From the IMG/VR virus record IMGVR_UViG_3300006752_000041, positions 1-50,877 of that record: a stretch of DNA of 50,877 bases, one strand, 5' to 3'. The translations under genes and the position numbers were made by a program. Below the pieces are notes generated by a model. The model was not told the origin of the DNA, ran no database searches, and was given only the letters and a program-made list of their open reading frames with translations. The stretch is from a virus. Below, in pieces: positions 1 through 7,307 of the stretch (position 1 is the stretch's first letter; each line of letters starts with the position of its first letter).

Positions 1-234
1 AAGATAAACTCTTGAGTTGTATACGTCAACAGTCATTGTCTCGAAGCTTACGTTTGGTCTAGTAACATCCTGAACCTGTTTTGTTAGTTCAGTAACTTCG
101 CCTGCACTTACACCAAAGTTTTCCAGTGACACTCTAAAGCGATACTGGAGTTTTGGCATAAGCAACCCTTGTGTAGAGTTACTTGCATCCGAAGCTAATG
201 GAACTGTGATTTTTGATAATGATGAAATAGCCAT
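1..234 (-). CDS. 19: Tail tube protein, gp19-like (partial, C-terminus beyond left edge)
   Basis: Only the first 78 residues are in the window; the frame is open to the left edge. The protein starts MAISSLSKITVPLASDAS and continues with a segment reading MPKLQYRFRVSLENFG, then TELTKQVQDVTRPNVSFE and TVDVYNSRVYL. A beta-rich start, followed by a statement of axis residues and a VTRP-type loop, fits the tail tube proteins of T4-like phages, which stack as hexameric rings inside the sheath. The position directly downstream of the sheath gene is the conserved 18-19 order of these phages. The ATG is 38 bases after the sheath stop and is preceded by a late-promoter-like ATAAATA, so it may be transcribed both with the sheath and alone. 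The assignment rests on the short N-terminus plus synteny. Confidence 0.8.
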   Translation of the reverse strand, partial: MAISSLSKITVPLASDASNSTQGLLMPKLQYRFRVSLENFGVSAGEVTELTKQVQDVTRPNVSFETMTVDVYNSRVYL

Positions 235-260
235 TTACTTTGCTCCTAATTTGTTATATA

Positions 261-267
261 TATTTAT
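261..267 (-). promoter_or_regulatory. T4-like late promoter before tail tube
   Basis: On the minus strand the sequence reads GATAAATA, matching the TATAAATA-type late -10 element of T4-like phages. It sits about 27 bases upstream of the tail tube ATG, in the gap after the sheath stop. Confidence 0.6.
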
Positions 268-272
268 CATCT

Positions 273-3200
273 TTACAAGCCTGCTATCTCACCAGTATTT
301 TTCAAACGTAGCGGAATGTAAACAAACTCTACTGCTTTGACTGGTTCTATTGCTATATCTAAGTAAAGCTCGTTACGATCGATTCTAGCTGGAGTGTTGT
401 TGCTTTCGTCACATACAACTAAGAAGTCATATAATGCTCTTGCACCAACTAACTCTAAACATAAGCTCTCTGCGGCCTGTTTGATCTGATCACGTGTGAT
501 CTTATCATTTGGTTCAAAGATATATGGTTTAGCTAATTTGTTTAACTGTCCACGTAAGTAAATTACCAAACGTGCTACGTTAATTCTATCTAATGAGCTT
601 GCACCTCTTGCACGAGTCTTTTGACCGTATGCAACTAAGCCTGCGCCGTTAATGAATGTAATTGGGTTAACGCTTACTGCATAAAGTGTATCGCGCTGTC
701 CTTCGTTTAATGCTATTGAATTAAATTCGCCTTCGTTATCAATAAACCCTGTTGCTGTAGCATTTGTAATGCCGCCACGTCTTGTACCTGCTGGTGCAAA
801 CCATGGATAGCTAACTTGGTCACTTAGCGCAATAGTTCTTAGCATCATGTGACTTGGTGGAACAACTACATTGTTACCTGCGTTGTCACTTGTAAAGCCC
901 CATGGATAAAATACACCTAAGTATTCATCTCTGCTTACAAGTCCGTCATCGTTATCTTCAACTGCTAATGCAACGTTCTGACCCCATTCATTTAATGAAG
1001 TAGCGTCTGATGTTAATCTTGCTGGTGAATCACCTACGATAAATGCACTTAATCCTCTATCAAAGTTTAGTGAAACCATTTCACCAATTAACTCTGGATA
1101 ACCTGGAGTTGCTAGTAAGTTGAATAGTCTTGATTCATCATCTCTAATATCATCATTGCTATTCATTGTAGCTTGTAACTGTTGTACAACAACTTTACGC
1201 TGTGCTTTACGTCCAAAGCTACCTGAACCATCTTCTTGGTTAGCTGACTCTGTTACCCATCTGTGTGGATAGTAACTTGCCATACTTGCATCACCTGCTC
1301 TTGCGTTATCAGCAGTAACATCAATTGCGTTACGTACAAATTTCTTAACGTTAAAGCCGCTTCTACGTGTGTTCCAAAGTAGCATACCACGTGGGTAAAG
1401 TGCTGGATCTGGAGCATCTGGGTCTAAGTAGTCACTTGTTAATAAGTCTTCAATACTACCTGCTGGAGCAACTGTTGTTGTTCCGCCTGATGTACCATAA
1501 CGTGCATCTGCAAACAATACACCATCTTCAGTAGTTTGATCTGATTTGTCAACTAACTGCCATTCTTGAGCACCATTGTTCCAACGGTAAATTGTTGGAT
1601 AGTTTTCTAAGTCTGATGTGTCAACCCAAAGATCCTGATCTGCTGGAGTACTTGGTTGTGTTGCTGATACTGTTGTACCGTTACTTGAACCATATAATGA
1701 TTTGTAACCAACCCATGTTGTACCATTGTGTACCATCATGTCAACTTCGTCAATAACACTACTGTACCATAATGTACCATCTGCTGTTGTGCTTGTTGGT
1801 GCGTTAGCTGATGCTACGTACACTTGTGAAGCACTTGATGTTACTGGCATCCAGTTTGAAGCAACTAGTTCATTAGTTGAATCGCCTGTTGGAGCATCAT
1901 ATACGTTAGTTGCCGCGTTAGTTAAACCTACTAATGTAAGTGGGCTTGTACCTGAACCATTGTCAAGTCTAAAGTCGCCACCTAATTTGTGTTCAATTAC
2001 AACTTTGTTGTCTGAGTCTACTGAAGCAACAATGTTAGTAAAGCCTGCGCTGTTAATACCATCTGCCATTTCGTCGGAGTCAGTACTTGCACCTGTTGCA
2101 GTAAATGCTACTTCTATTGCTGTTGCTAATGCCGCACTACCTACAACACTCTCTGCTATTTTAAATGTATAGTCTGTTGCTGAAAGTTGAGCCGCTATTG
2201 CCGCAGTTTTAATTGTAGTTGCACCTGCCGCCGCTCTTTTAAATAATACAAAATCACCTAATTTGCTTGATGCTTCTGTAAAGTTAGATTGTACATACAA
2301 TGCGTCTTTTGCTAAGTTAGCGCCACCGCCTGCTTTATCTAATGCATATAATGCACTGTGATTTGAAGCATGTATTGGTGCGTCTACTAAGTCCCAAAGT
2401 GCTGTGTCTGCATTGTAAGATTTTACTCTCCATCTTGCACCACTATTTGGTTCTGTAGTTTTTAGCCATACACTTCCACTTGGACGAGCAACTTGACCTG
2501 AGCCTGTTGACTTCCATTGTGGAACACTTGTATGTGGATCAATTGCTAATGCTGGAATAGAATAGTTTCCAACTGTAAAGCCTAATTTCTCTGCTAGTCC
2601 TGGGCTACCAGCACCTTCTGCAAGAGTAATTTCTGTGTCTGTTGAACCATCATTGTAAATTACTAATTGATTGTTAAGATTTGCTACACTAACACCTGTA
2701 CCTGAAAGTACTGTGTTACTGTTTGAAACTATATCATCTAACGAAGTAGCAGATCCACCGCTGGTCGCCGCTGTTAGTGTATAGTTAGAACCAGCTACGT
2801 CAAGTACTAAAGTATCAGAATCTAATAATGTAGTTCCGCCTGTTACAACAACTGTTCCAGTTGCACTTGGTGTACTTCCAGTCCATGCTGTTGAACCAAC
2901 TTGTACCCAGTTACCTGAAGTGTTTTTGTACCATACTCTGTAAATTGTTGATAAGCCAGCAGTTATAGCATAGTCGCCTATTGCGCCTATTGAACCTTTT
3001 GGTGTATATGGAGTTGAGCCGCTAGTTTTTGTTGCGTCTGTAATTATAATAGGAGTTTTAACTGCAAAGCTCTGTCCGCCTGTAGTTGATGCTGCCGCAC
3101 CGTTCCATTCAAATATACCAAATGCTGTTGATGCAGTATCTGTCCAAAGTGCGCCATCTGCTGGTGCACCGCTTGGCGCATCTGCTGTTGCTTGTAAAGC

Positions 3201-3551
3201 GCCTAAGTCAACATCTGCTCTTACAACAAATGCTCTGTTGCTTACACCTAATAATGAATAAGCCGCTTGTAATCCATATTCATTAAGCTCTCCAGCATGA
3301 ATTGGATTGTTGTTTGTATCAGTATAAAATACTGGATCTCCAAATGTCTCTGTAAGGTCACGCTGTGATGTTAGTAAGTAAGGCTTACCTGCGTTTGCTT
3401 TCAGTGATCCTGGAGCAATACCGGTACCAGCGCCATTTGTTTTATTTGCGGCGGTGGCAACGAATATCATTGGTACTGTACCTGGTTCAGCGGGTGTGTA
3501 AAAACTTTCGTCTACTACGCTAACCTGTACTCCTGGTGATGTTAGTGCCAT
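273..3551 (-). CDS. 18: Tail sheath protein, gp18-like, with large central insertion
   Basis: Contractile tail sheath subunit, 1092 aa, against 659 aa for T4 gp18. The N-terminal ~115 residues (start MALTSPGVQVSVVDES; later LNEYGLQAAYSLLGVSNRAF) and the last ~370 residues carry the sheath signatures: YPRGMLLWNTRRSGFNVKKF, an RDDESRLFNLLATPGYPELI segment, and the C-terminal segment from RDQIKQAAESLCLELVGARA to IDIAIEPVKAVEFVYIP-like strands. Between them lie roughly 580 extra residues rich in Ser, Thr, Gly and Ala, with several Trp-containing hairpin-like repeats (for example ADGALWTDTASTAFGIFEWN near residue 130 and YPTIYRWNNGAQEWQLVDK near residue 660). These probably form surface domains on the sheath. 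The ATG has an AGGAG-type ribosome binding site and a CTAAATA late promoter about 45 bases upstream. The function is clear; the role of the insertion is not. Confidence 0.95.
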   Translation of the reverse strand: MALTSPGVQVSVVDESFYTPAEPGTVPMIFVATAANKTNGAGTGIAPGSLKANAGKPYLLTSQRDLTETFGDPVFYTDTNNNPIHAGELNEYGLQAAYSLLGVSNRAFVVRADVDLGALQATADAPSGAPADGALWTDTASTAFGIFEWNGAAASTTGGQSFAVKTPIIITDATKTSGSTPYTPKGSIGAIGDYAITAGLSTIYRVWYKNTSGNWVQVGSTAWTGSTPSATGTVVVTGGTTLLDSDTLVLDVAGSNYTLTAATSGGSATSLDDIVSNSNTVLSGTGVSVANLNNQLVIYNDGSTDTEITLAEGAGSPGLAEKLGFTVGNYSIPALAIDPHTSVPQWKSTGSGQVARPSGSVWLKTTEPNSGARWRVKSYNADTALWDLVDAPIHASNHSALYALDKAGGGANLAKDALYVQSNFTEASSKLGDFVLFKRAAAGATTIKTAAIAAQLSATDYTFKIAESVVGSAALATAIEVAFTATGASTDSDEMADGINSAGFTNIVASVDSDNKVVIEHKLGGDFRLDNGSGTSPLTLVGLTNAATNVYDAPTGDSTNELVASNWMPVTSSASQVYVASANAPTSTTADGTLWYSSVIDEVDMMVHNGTTWVGYKSLYGSSNGTTVSATQPSTPADQDLWVDTSDLENYPTIYRWNNGAQEWQLVDKSDQTTEDGVLFADARYGTSGGTTTVAPAGSIEDLLTSDYLDPDAPDPALYPRGMLLWNTRRSGFNVKKFVRNAIDVTADNARAGDASMASYYPHRWVTESANQEDGSGSFGRKAQRKVVVQQLQATMNSNDDIRDDESRLFNLLATPGYPELIGEMVSLNFDRGLSAFIVGDSPARLTSDATSLNEWGQNVALAVEDNDDGLVSRDEYLGVFYPWGFTSDNAGNNVVVPPSHMMLRTIALSDQVSYPWFAPAGTRRGGITNATATGFIDNEGEFNSIALNEGQRDTLYAVSVNPITFINGAGLVAYGQKTRARGASSLDRINVARLVIYLRGQLNKLAKPYIFEPNDKITRDQIKQAAESLCLELVGARALYDFLVVCDESNNTPARIDRNELYLDIAIEPVKAVEFVYIPLRLKNTGEIAGL

Positions 3552-3592
3552 TATATTTCTCCTATTAATAATGAATGAGTCTTTGTTATAGT

Positions 3593-3599
3593 TATTTAG
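3593..3599 (-). promoter_or_regulatory. Late promoter before tail sheath
   Basis: The minus strand reads GCTAAATAAC, a one-base variant of the ATAAATA late element. It lies about 42 bases upstream of the sheath ATG, with the ribosome binding site AGGAG in between. Confidence 0.55.
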
Positions 3600-3614
3600 C
3601 AGTTTAAGAATAAT

Positions 3615-3663
3615 TCACCTGTAATATACCATAAAAAAAGGTACCGAAAAGGTGAGGTAAATA
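3615..3663 (+). promoter_or_regulatory. Possible RBS-sequestering hairpin and late-type TAAATA upstream of the HNH gene
   Basis: TCACCT (3615-3620) is complementary to AGGTGA (3650-3655), and inside that TACC (3627-3630) is complementary to GGTA (3640-3643). The 3' arm contains the likely ribosome binding site GGTGAGG of the gene starting at 3668. A TAAATA element (3658-3663) lies only a few bases before the ATG. Either translation is controlled by folding of a longer transcript, or a late promoter yields a nearly leaderless one. Both readings are inference. Confidence 0.3.
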
Positions 3664-3667
3664 CAGT

Positions 3668-4003
3668 ATGAGACCTTTATGCAAATGCGGACAACGTCCT
3701 GCGGCTATAAACTATAAAAAAGATGGTAGAACTTACTATAGGTCATTGTGTGAGCGTTGCTTACGTAATGGAGCAGGTCATGGAATACCTAAATGGAAGC
3801 AAAGAGGCTATGAGAAAAAGAGCAGTTGCGAGAAGTGTAATTATAAATCTAAACACTCAGAACAGTTTAATGTGTTTCATATAGACGGAAATTTAGAAAA
3901 CTGCCGTCCACAAAACTTAAAAACAATATGTGCTAACTGTCAGAGAATTCTGCAAAAAGAGGGAGTTGTGTGGAAGCAGGGAGACTTAGTCCCCGATTTT
4001 TAA
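3668..4003 (+). CDS. Small HNH-endonuclease-like zinc-binding protein
   Basis: A 111-aa basic protein with three Cys pairs: CKCG at the N-terminus, CERC near residue 28 and CEKC near residue 54, followed by FHIDGNLENCRPQNLKTICA and CQR. The His-Ile-Asp-Gly-Asn, then Asn-Leu-Lys-Thr-Ile-Cys-x2-Cys pattern is the layout of the beta-beta-alpha-metal (HNH) nuclease finger, where HID or HHD supplies the catalytic His and the Cys pairs hold a structural zinc. Small proteins of this type are common in marine T4-like phages, often without known function. It may be a free-standing homing-type nuclease or a DNA-processing accessory. It is the only plus-strand gene between the sheath and gp14, and its last 71 bases overlap the 3' end of the convergent kinase gene. 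Nuclease activity is inferred from the motif only. Confidence 0.65.
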   Translation: MRPLCKCGQRPAAINYKKDGRTYYRSLCERCLRNGAGHGIPKWKQRGYEKKSSCEKCNYKSKHSEQFNVFHIDGNLENCRPQNLKTICANCQRILQKEGVVWKQGDLVPDF

Positions 4004-4493
4004 ATATTGTTTTAATAAGCACGTTAACATTTTTTTCTAGTCTATCTAGTGTACCATTATTGTCAATAGTGTAGTCGCACATCCATTGTTCAATACTCAT
4101 AGAGCTATAACTTTCTAAGGGCAAATGATCTGTTCTGTCTACCCAAATAGCATGGTCAAATATTACTTCATTTTGCATTGCAAAGAATTCACGCTTGTTA
4201 CGTAGTCCACAATAGATATCATGCTGATCAAATAAGTTACGTCCTAAACGTGCTAGGTCATCGCTACAATAGTTGTGTATCATATCATACCACTCAGTAC
4301 GATGATTGTGCCTATCTGCATAGCACTCTTCTTCATTAGCATATCCGTATTGATCTTTCAAATCATTATAGATAAAAAGTTCTGAACAAAATTTGCTTGA
4401 TGATTGGAACGTATATCCGTATGCTTCTAACATTTCACATACAGTATCTTTACCGTGTCGGCCGTGTCCAACAACTAATAGTTTAGGTAACAC
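3933..4493 (-). CDS. Deoxynucleoside monophosphate kinase-like P-loop protein
   Basis: A 186-aa protein beginning MLPKLLVVGHGRHGKDT, whose GHGRHGKDT is a P-loop (G9, G14, K15, T17) of the GKDT type found in T4 gp1 deoxynucleotide kinase and its relatives. A conserved DRHNHRTEWYDMIHNY block near residues 60-75, DDLARLGRNLFDQ, and a late IFDHAIWVDRTDHLP strand that would place a nucleobase or phosphate contact all fit the small dNMP-kinase-like family of marine phages. The expected role is phosphorylating dNMPs for phage DNA synthesis in the cytoplasm. The start is GTG, chosen because AAGGAG lies 6 bases upstream and no in-frame ATG precedes it. It is preceded by a sigma70-type promoter, unlike its late-gene neighbours. 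It converges on and overlaps the HNH gene by 71 bases. Substrate specificity cannot be read from sequence. Confidence 0.75.
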   Translation of the reverse strand: MLPKLLVVGHGRHGKDTVCEMLEAYGYTFQSSSKFCSELFIYNDLKDQYGYANEEECYADRHNHRTEWYDMIHNYCSDDLARLGRNLFDQHDIYCGLRNKREFFAMQNEVIFDHAIWVDRTDHLPLESYSSMSIEQWMCDYTIDNNGTLDRLEKNVNVLIKTIFKNRGLSLPASTQLPLFAEFSDS

Positions 4494-4521
4494 ACATAAC
4501 TCCTTATTGAATATACTTTAC

Positions 4522-4550
4522 AGTATATACTATTACAAAGTTAATGTCAA
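4522..4550 (-). promoter_or_regulatory. Sigma70-type promoter for the kinase gene
   Basis: On the minus strand TTGACA (4550-4545) is followed after exactly 17 bases by TATACT (4527-4522). This is nearly the bacterial housekeeping consensus and lies about 30 bases upstream of the kinase GTG. It suggests expression by host polymerase before the late phase. Confidence 0.75.
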
Positions 4551-4552
4551 CC

Positions 4553-4795
4553 TTAATCGTAGCCTAAATTGGCAACAGTTACCATTTCTTCAGACAGCAT
4601 TTCAGCTTCACGAATTTTCCATGCTTCTTCAAATCCGTCTTCATGGATATAACTTTCGTTATTTCCCCAAAGTCTTTTAAAATATGAATGGTAAGTTTTT
4701 TCGACTTCTATGTCGCTCCAGGATCTATCAATAAGTTTACCTTTGATAATCCAATTTAAACGGTTGGCTTCTTTACGCACTTCTGGTGAGCACAT
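4553..4795 (-). CDS. Small hypothetical protein
   Basis: An 80-aa, charged protein rich in Trp and Glu (MCSPEVRKEANRLNWIIKGK at the start; later HSYFKRLWGNNESYIHEDGF and EAWKIREAEMLSEEM). It is predicted mostly helical, with no membrane segment and no recognised motif. The ATG is supported by a perfect AAGGAGGT Shine-Dalgarno sequence 8 bases upstream and a GTAAATAC late-promoter-like element behind that. It lies between neck gene gp13 and the kinase on the same strand. No function is proposed. Confidence 0.7.
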   Translation of the reverse strand: MCSPEVRKEANRLNWIIKGKLIDRSWSDIEVEKTYHSYFKRLWGNNESYIHEDGFEEAWKIREAEMLSEEMVTVANLGYD

Positions 4796-4817
4796 TGTGG
4801 GACCTCCTTGTTATATT

Positions 4818-4825
4818 GTATTTAC
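4818..4825 (-). promoter_or_regulatory. Late-promoter-like element before the 80-aa gene
   Basis: The minus strand reads GTAAATAC, a relaxed version of the late -10 element. It is 23 bases upstream of the 80-aa gene's ATG and 5' of its AAGGAGGT ribosome binding site. Confidence 0.4.
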
Positions 4826-4862
4826 AAGGAACCAAAATCGTTAGCGTTAACTTAGGTGGTTT

Positions 4863-5849
4863 TTAGCCTATTGTGAATCCGTAACCTACGCCACCAGCAA
4901 CTTGGTTAATTACATCCATTTCAAGTTTTTCCATTTCAGCCGCGGCTTCTTGTTTAAGAGCATCACCGTTAAGTGCTGAGCCGCCTTGTGGTCCTGCGAT
5001 TGTAGCAAACTTACTACGTGCTTCACCTAGCATGTATTTGCAACTTGCTAGTGTATAATCTTTGATCCACTGATTGGCAAGATAGTCATTAAGTAGTTCA
5101 CTATCTGGTCTATGGTTATATGCGTAAATTAATATTTCTTCTTCAGCTCTTGGGCGTTGTAGTAATGTTAATTTTTTACTTGTAGTATTCCATTTAAATT
5201 CAATAAATGATCCAAACATTCTTCCTACTAGTTCTTGGTACTGACTAAACATATCGTATGTTGCTAGTCCGCCCATGTTTGAACTTGATAATAGGTATGC
5301 ATTTGTGTATGCTAAGTTAAACGGTTCAAATAATGATCCGCCACCTGCTTCTCCTGATTCATATAATTCTATACCAATAACATTACCAACTGCTTGTACA
5401 GAATTAAAAGTTATTGTTCTAGTTGTGTAGTCAATTGCATAATCAGTAGTTGCTTGTCCATTTACTTTTACAACAACAGTTGCAATAGAATTTAAATTAT
5501 AGTTTGTACTAAATGTTTGATTTTTTGAAACTGTGGCAACATGTGACGTAGTAAATATAGGACCTCCTGATGCAGATGTAGCAGGTCTTGAACCAATGCT
5601 TCTGCGAAACAGTTTACGTACTTCAACTACTTCATTTGGTAATACATATTCGTTCTGATCAACTACAGTAGGCATAAACAAGTAAGATTCTTCAACTGAA
5701 TTATCAGACCTTTGTCTAAATTTACTAAGTGCTTTGGATAAAGCAGTTTCATAGTGGATTGGATCCAGTTCTACATCAACCATACCACCGCCCAGGAAGG
5801 CGTTTACATAGTCAAATATTGCTTGTTTTTGTGTTTGGTTAACTGCCAT
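4863..5849 (-). CDS. 13: Neck / head completion protein, gp13-like
   Basis: A 328-aa protein, close to the 309 aa of T4 gp13, which together with gp14 closes the head after packaging and prepares tail docking. It begins MAVNQTQKQAIFDYVNAFLG; an LDPIHYETALSKALSKFRQR helix, LPNEVVEVRKLFRRSIG and later LTLLQRPRAEEEILIYAYNH with DYTLASCKYMLGEARSKF are typical of the neck-protein family of marine T4-like phages. Residues ~95-165 hold a Gly/Thr-rich beta insertion (SNYNLNSIATVVVKVNGQ-like strands) that looks like a small decoration domain. A GGAGAAAAC ribosome binding site precedes the ATG, and a GATAAATA late promoter lies 20-26 bases upstream. It diverges from gp14, whereas T4-like genomes usually read 13-14-15 in one direction. 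Confidence 0.85.
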   Translation of the reverse strand: MAVNQTQKQAIFDYVNAFLGGGMVDVELDPIHYETALSKALSKFRQRSDNSVEESYLFMPTVVDQNEYVLPNEVVEVRKLFRRSIGSRPATSASGGPIFTTSHVATVSKNQTFSTNYNLNSIATVVVKVNGQATTDYAIDYTTRTITFNSVQAVGNVIGIELYESGEAGGGSLFEPFNLAYTNAYLLSSSNMGGLATYDMFSQYQELVGRMFGSFIEFKWNTTSKKLTLLQRPRAEEEILIYAYNHRPDSELLNDYLANQWIKDYTLASCKYMLGEARSKFATIAGPQGGSALNGDALKQEAAAEMEKLEMDVINQVAGGVGYGFTIG

Positions 5850-5868
5850 TTAGTTTTCTCCGTCATAG

Positions 5869-5901
5869 TATTTATCGTAGTTACTATCGTTACGATAAAT
5901 A
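5869..5901. promoter_or_regulatory. Divergent late promoters forming a perfect 11-bp inverted repeat
   Basis: TATTTATCGTA (5869-5879) and TACGATAAATA (5891-5901) are exact reverse complements separated by 11 bases. Each arm contains a GATAAATA late element: minus-strand for gp13 and plus-strand for gp14. The gp13 element is well placed ahead of a ribosome binding site. The gp14 element ends at the first possible ATG of gp14, implying a very short or absent leader. Confidence 0.7.
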
Positions 5902-5906
5902 TGTAT

Positions 5907-7307
5907 ATGCCAAAGTTAAGTTTATATAAACCAGAACGCGGAAAAGACTTTCAATTCTTAGACCGCCAGATAAATGAAATGTTCGATATCGGAGGAACAG
6001 ACCTGTTTGTCCATAAGTATATCGGTACGAATGACGGAACAACAGAAAAGGATCATACACAGATCCAAGATATGTTGTTTTTAGAAAATAGAGATAGAAA
6101 GTATGATAAAGATATCTACACTATCAGAGGTATTTACAATGTACAGGACATTGACTTTGATCTAAGCCAATTTGGTTTGTTCTTAAGCAACGATACTTTG
6201 TTTATGACAGTACATATTAATACATCAGTACAAACAGTTGGGCGTAAACTTATGCCTGGCGATGTTATAGAGCTTCCTCATTTAAAAGATGAATTTGCAA
6301 TGAATGATTTTAGTGTTGCACTAAAACGTTTTTATGTTATTGAAGATATTAATAGAGCCGCAGAAGGCTTTTCACCAACTTGGTATCCACACTTATATAG
6401 ACTTAAATTAAAACAAATAGTAGACAGTCAAGAGTACAAAGATATACTTGACTTACCAGCAAGTGAAGACTATCCAGAAGATGGTACACTACGTGATGTA
6501 TTATCAACATTCGAAGCAGAAATGAATGTTAACAATGCTGTAGTTGCAGAAGCAAATACTAATACTCCTAAAAGCGGGTATGATACAGATACAGCATTAT
6601 ATACACTTGCAGTAGATGAAGATACAGGTAGAGCCGCAGTAGAACAAGTTGCTGATGACGGCAGTACAATAACTGACAAAGCAACACCTAGAGGACACGG
6701 TTATGATGGACTATTAATAGGTGATGAATTTGCACCTAACGGAAGTCAGTTTGGTAGCGGTATAAGTTTTCCAGTTAACTCTGTAGACGGTGACTATTTT
6801 ATGCGAACAGACTTTTTACCTCAAAGGTTATTTAGATACGAAAAAAATCGTTGGATAAAAGTACATGATGTTAAGAGAGCTCCAATGAATAATGGAACTA
6901 AAGATACACTAAGAGGATCGTTTATTAATGATGTAGACACTTATCTATACGATACTCCTATAGCAACAGACTTTATGCAATTAACTGTTGGACAAACTGA
7001 GTTGCTAACAGACATTGCTGATATGTCAGCAAAATATATAAGAATAGAACACACTAGTGACAATAGAGATGGCATCGATGTAGTTAGTTATGCAGTTGTA
7101 GACTATCCAATGAATAGTGCTACTAACTATCCTGGAATACTAAAGCCATATACAAGTCAAGACGGCAGTACACAACTTGTAAAATTAACTTTACCAAGTG
7201 CTACTGCTATTAAAAATGCAGGACTGCATACAATAACACTTTACAATGAAAGAACGCAACAACGTCAAGCTCTTTCACAAGTATTAAAACCTAAGGCAGA
7301 TAACTAA
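5907..7307 (+). CDS. 14: Neck protein, gp14-like
   Basis: About 466 aa, beginning MPKLSLYKPERGKDFQFLDR. The block IYNVQDIDFDLSQFGLFLSN, then RKLMPGDVIELPHLKDEF and ALKRFYVIEDINRAAEGFSP with WYPHLYRLKLKQI matches the core of T4-like gp14, where a 'GDLI/GDVIELP' strand and an 'F.V.D..R...G..P.W.PHL.R.K' strand are typical. T4 gp14 is 256 aa; here an extra C-terminal half (from about residue 230) carries SVDGDYFMRTDFLPQRLFRY and NRWIKV, a Trp hairpin like those in the sheath. The start at 5907 is preferred over an ATG two codons upstream (5901) because MPKL is the family-like beginning and 5901 lies inside the promoter. The stop overlaps the gp15 start (TAATG). It forms head-to-tail neck rings with gp13. 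Confidence 0.85.
   Translation: MPKLSLYKPERGKDFQFLDRQINEMFDIGGTDLFVHKYIGTNDGTTEKDHTQIQDMLFLENRDRKYDKDIYTIRGIYNVQDIDFDLSQFGLFLSNDTLFMTVHINTSVQTVGRKLMPGDVIELPHLKDEFAMNDFSVALKRFYVIEDINRAAEGFSPTWYPHLYRLKLKQIVDSQEYKDILDLPASEDYPEDGTLRDVLSTFEAEMNVNNAVVAEANTNTPKSGYDTDTALYTLAVDEDTGRAAVEQVADDGSTITDKATPRGHGYDGLLIGDEFAPNGSQFGSGISFPVNSVDGDYFMRTDFLPQRLFRYEKNRWIKVHDVKRAPMNNGTKDTLRGSFINDVDTYLYDTPIATDFMQLTVGQTELLTDIADMSAKYIRIEHTSDNRDGIDVVSYAVVDYPMNSATNYPGILKPYTSQDGSTQLVKLTLPSATAIKNAGLHTITLYNERTQQRQALSQVLKPKADN

Noticed and set aside
4850-4863. Rho-independent terminator after gp13 (AACCA...TGGTT with inner GTTA/TAAC)
   Set aside because: The stem is short and AT-rich and no U-run follows it; read-through into the 80-aa gene is more likely.
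5754-5906. N-terminal extension of gp14 giving a hydrophobic, signal-like start
   Set aside because: The extension overlaps gp13 and the divergent promoters and has no ribosome binding site; the family-like start is MPKL at 5907.
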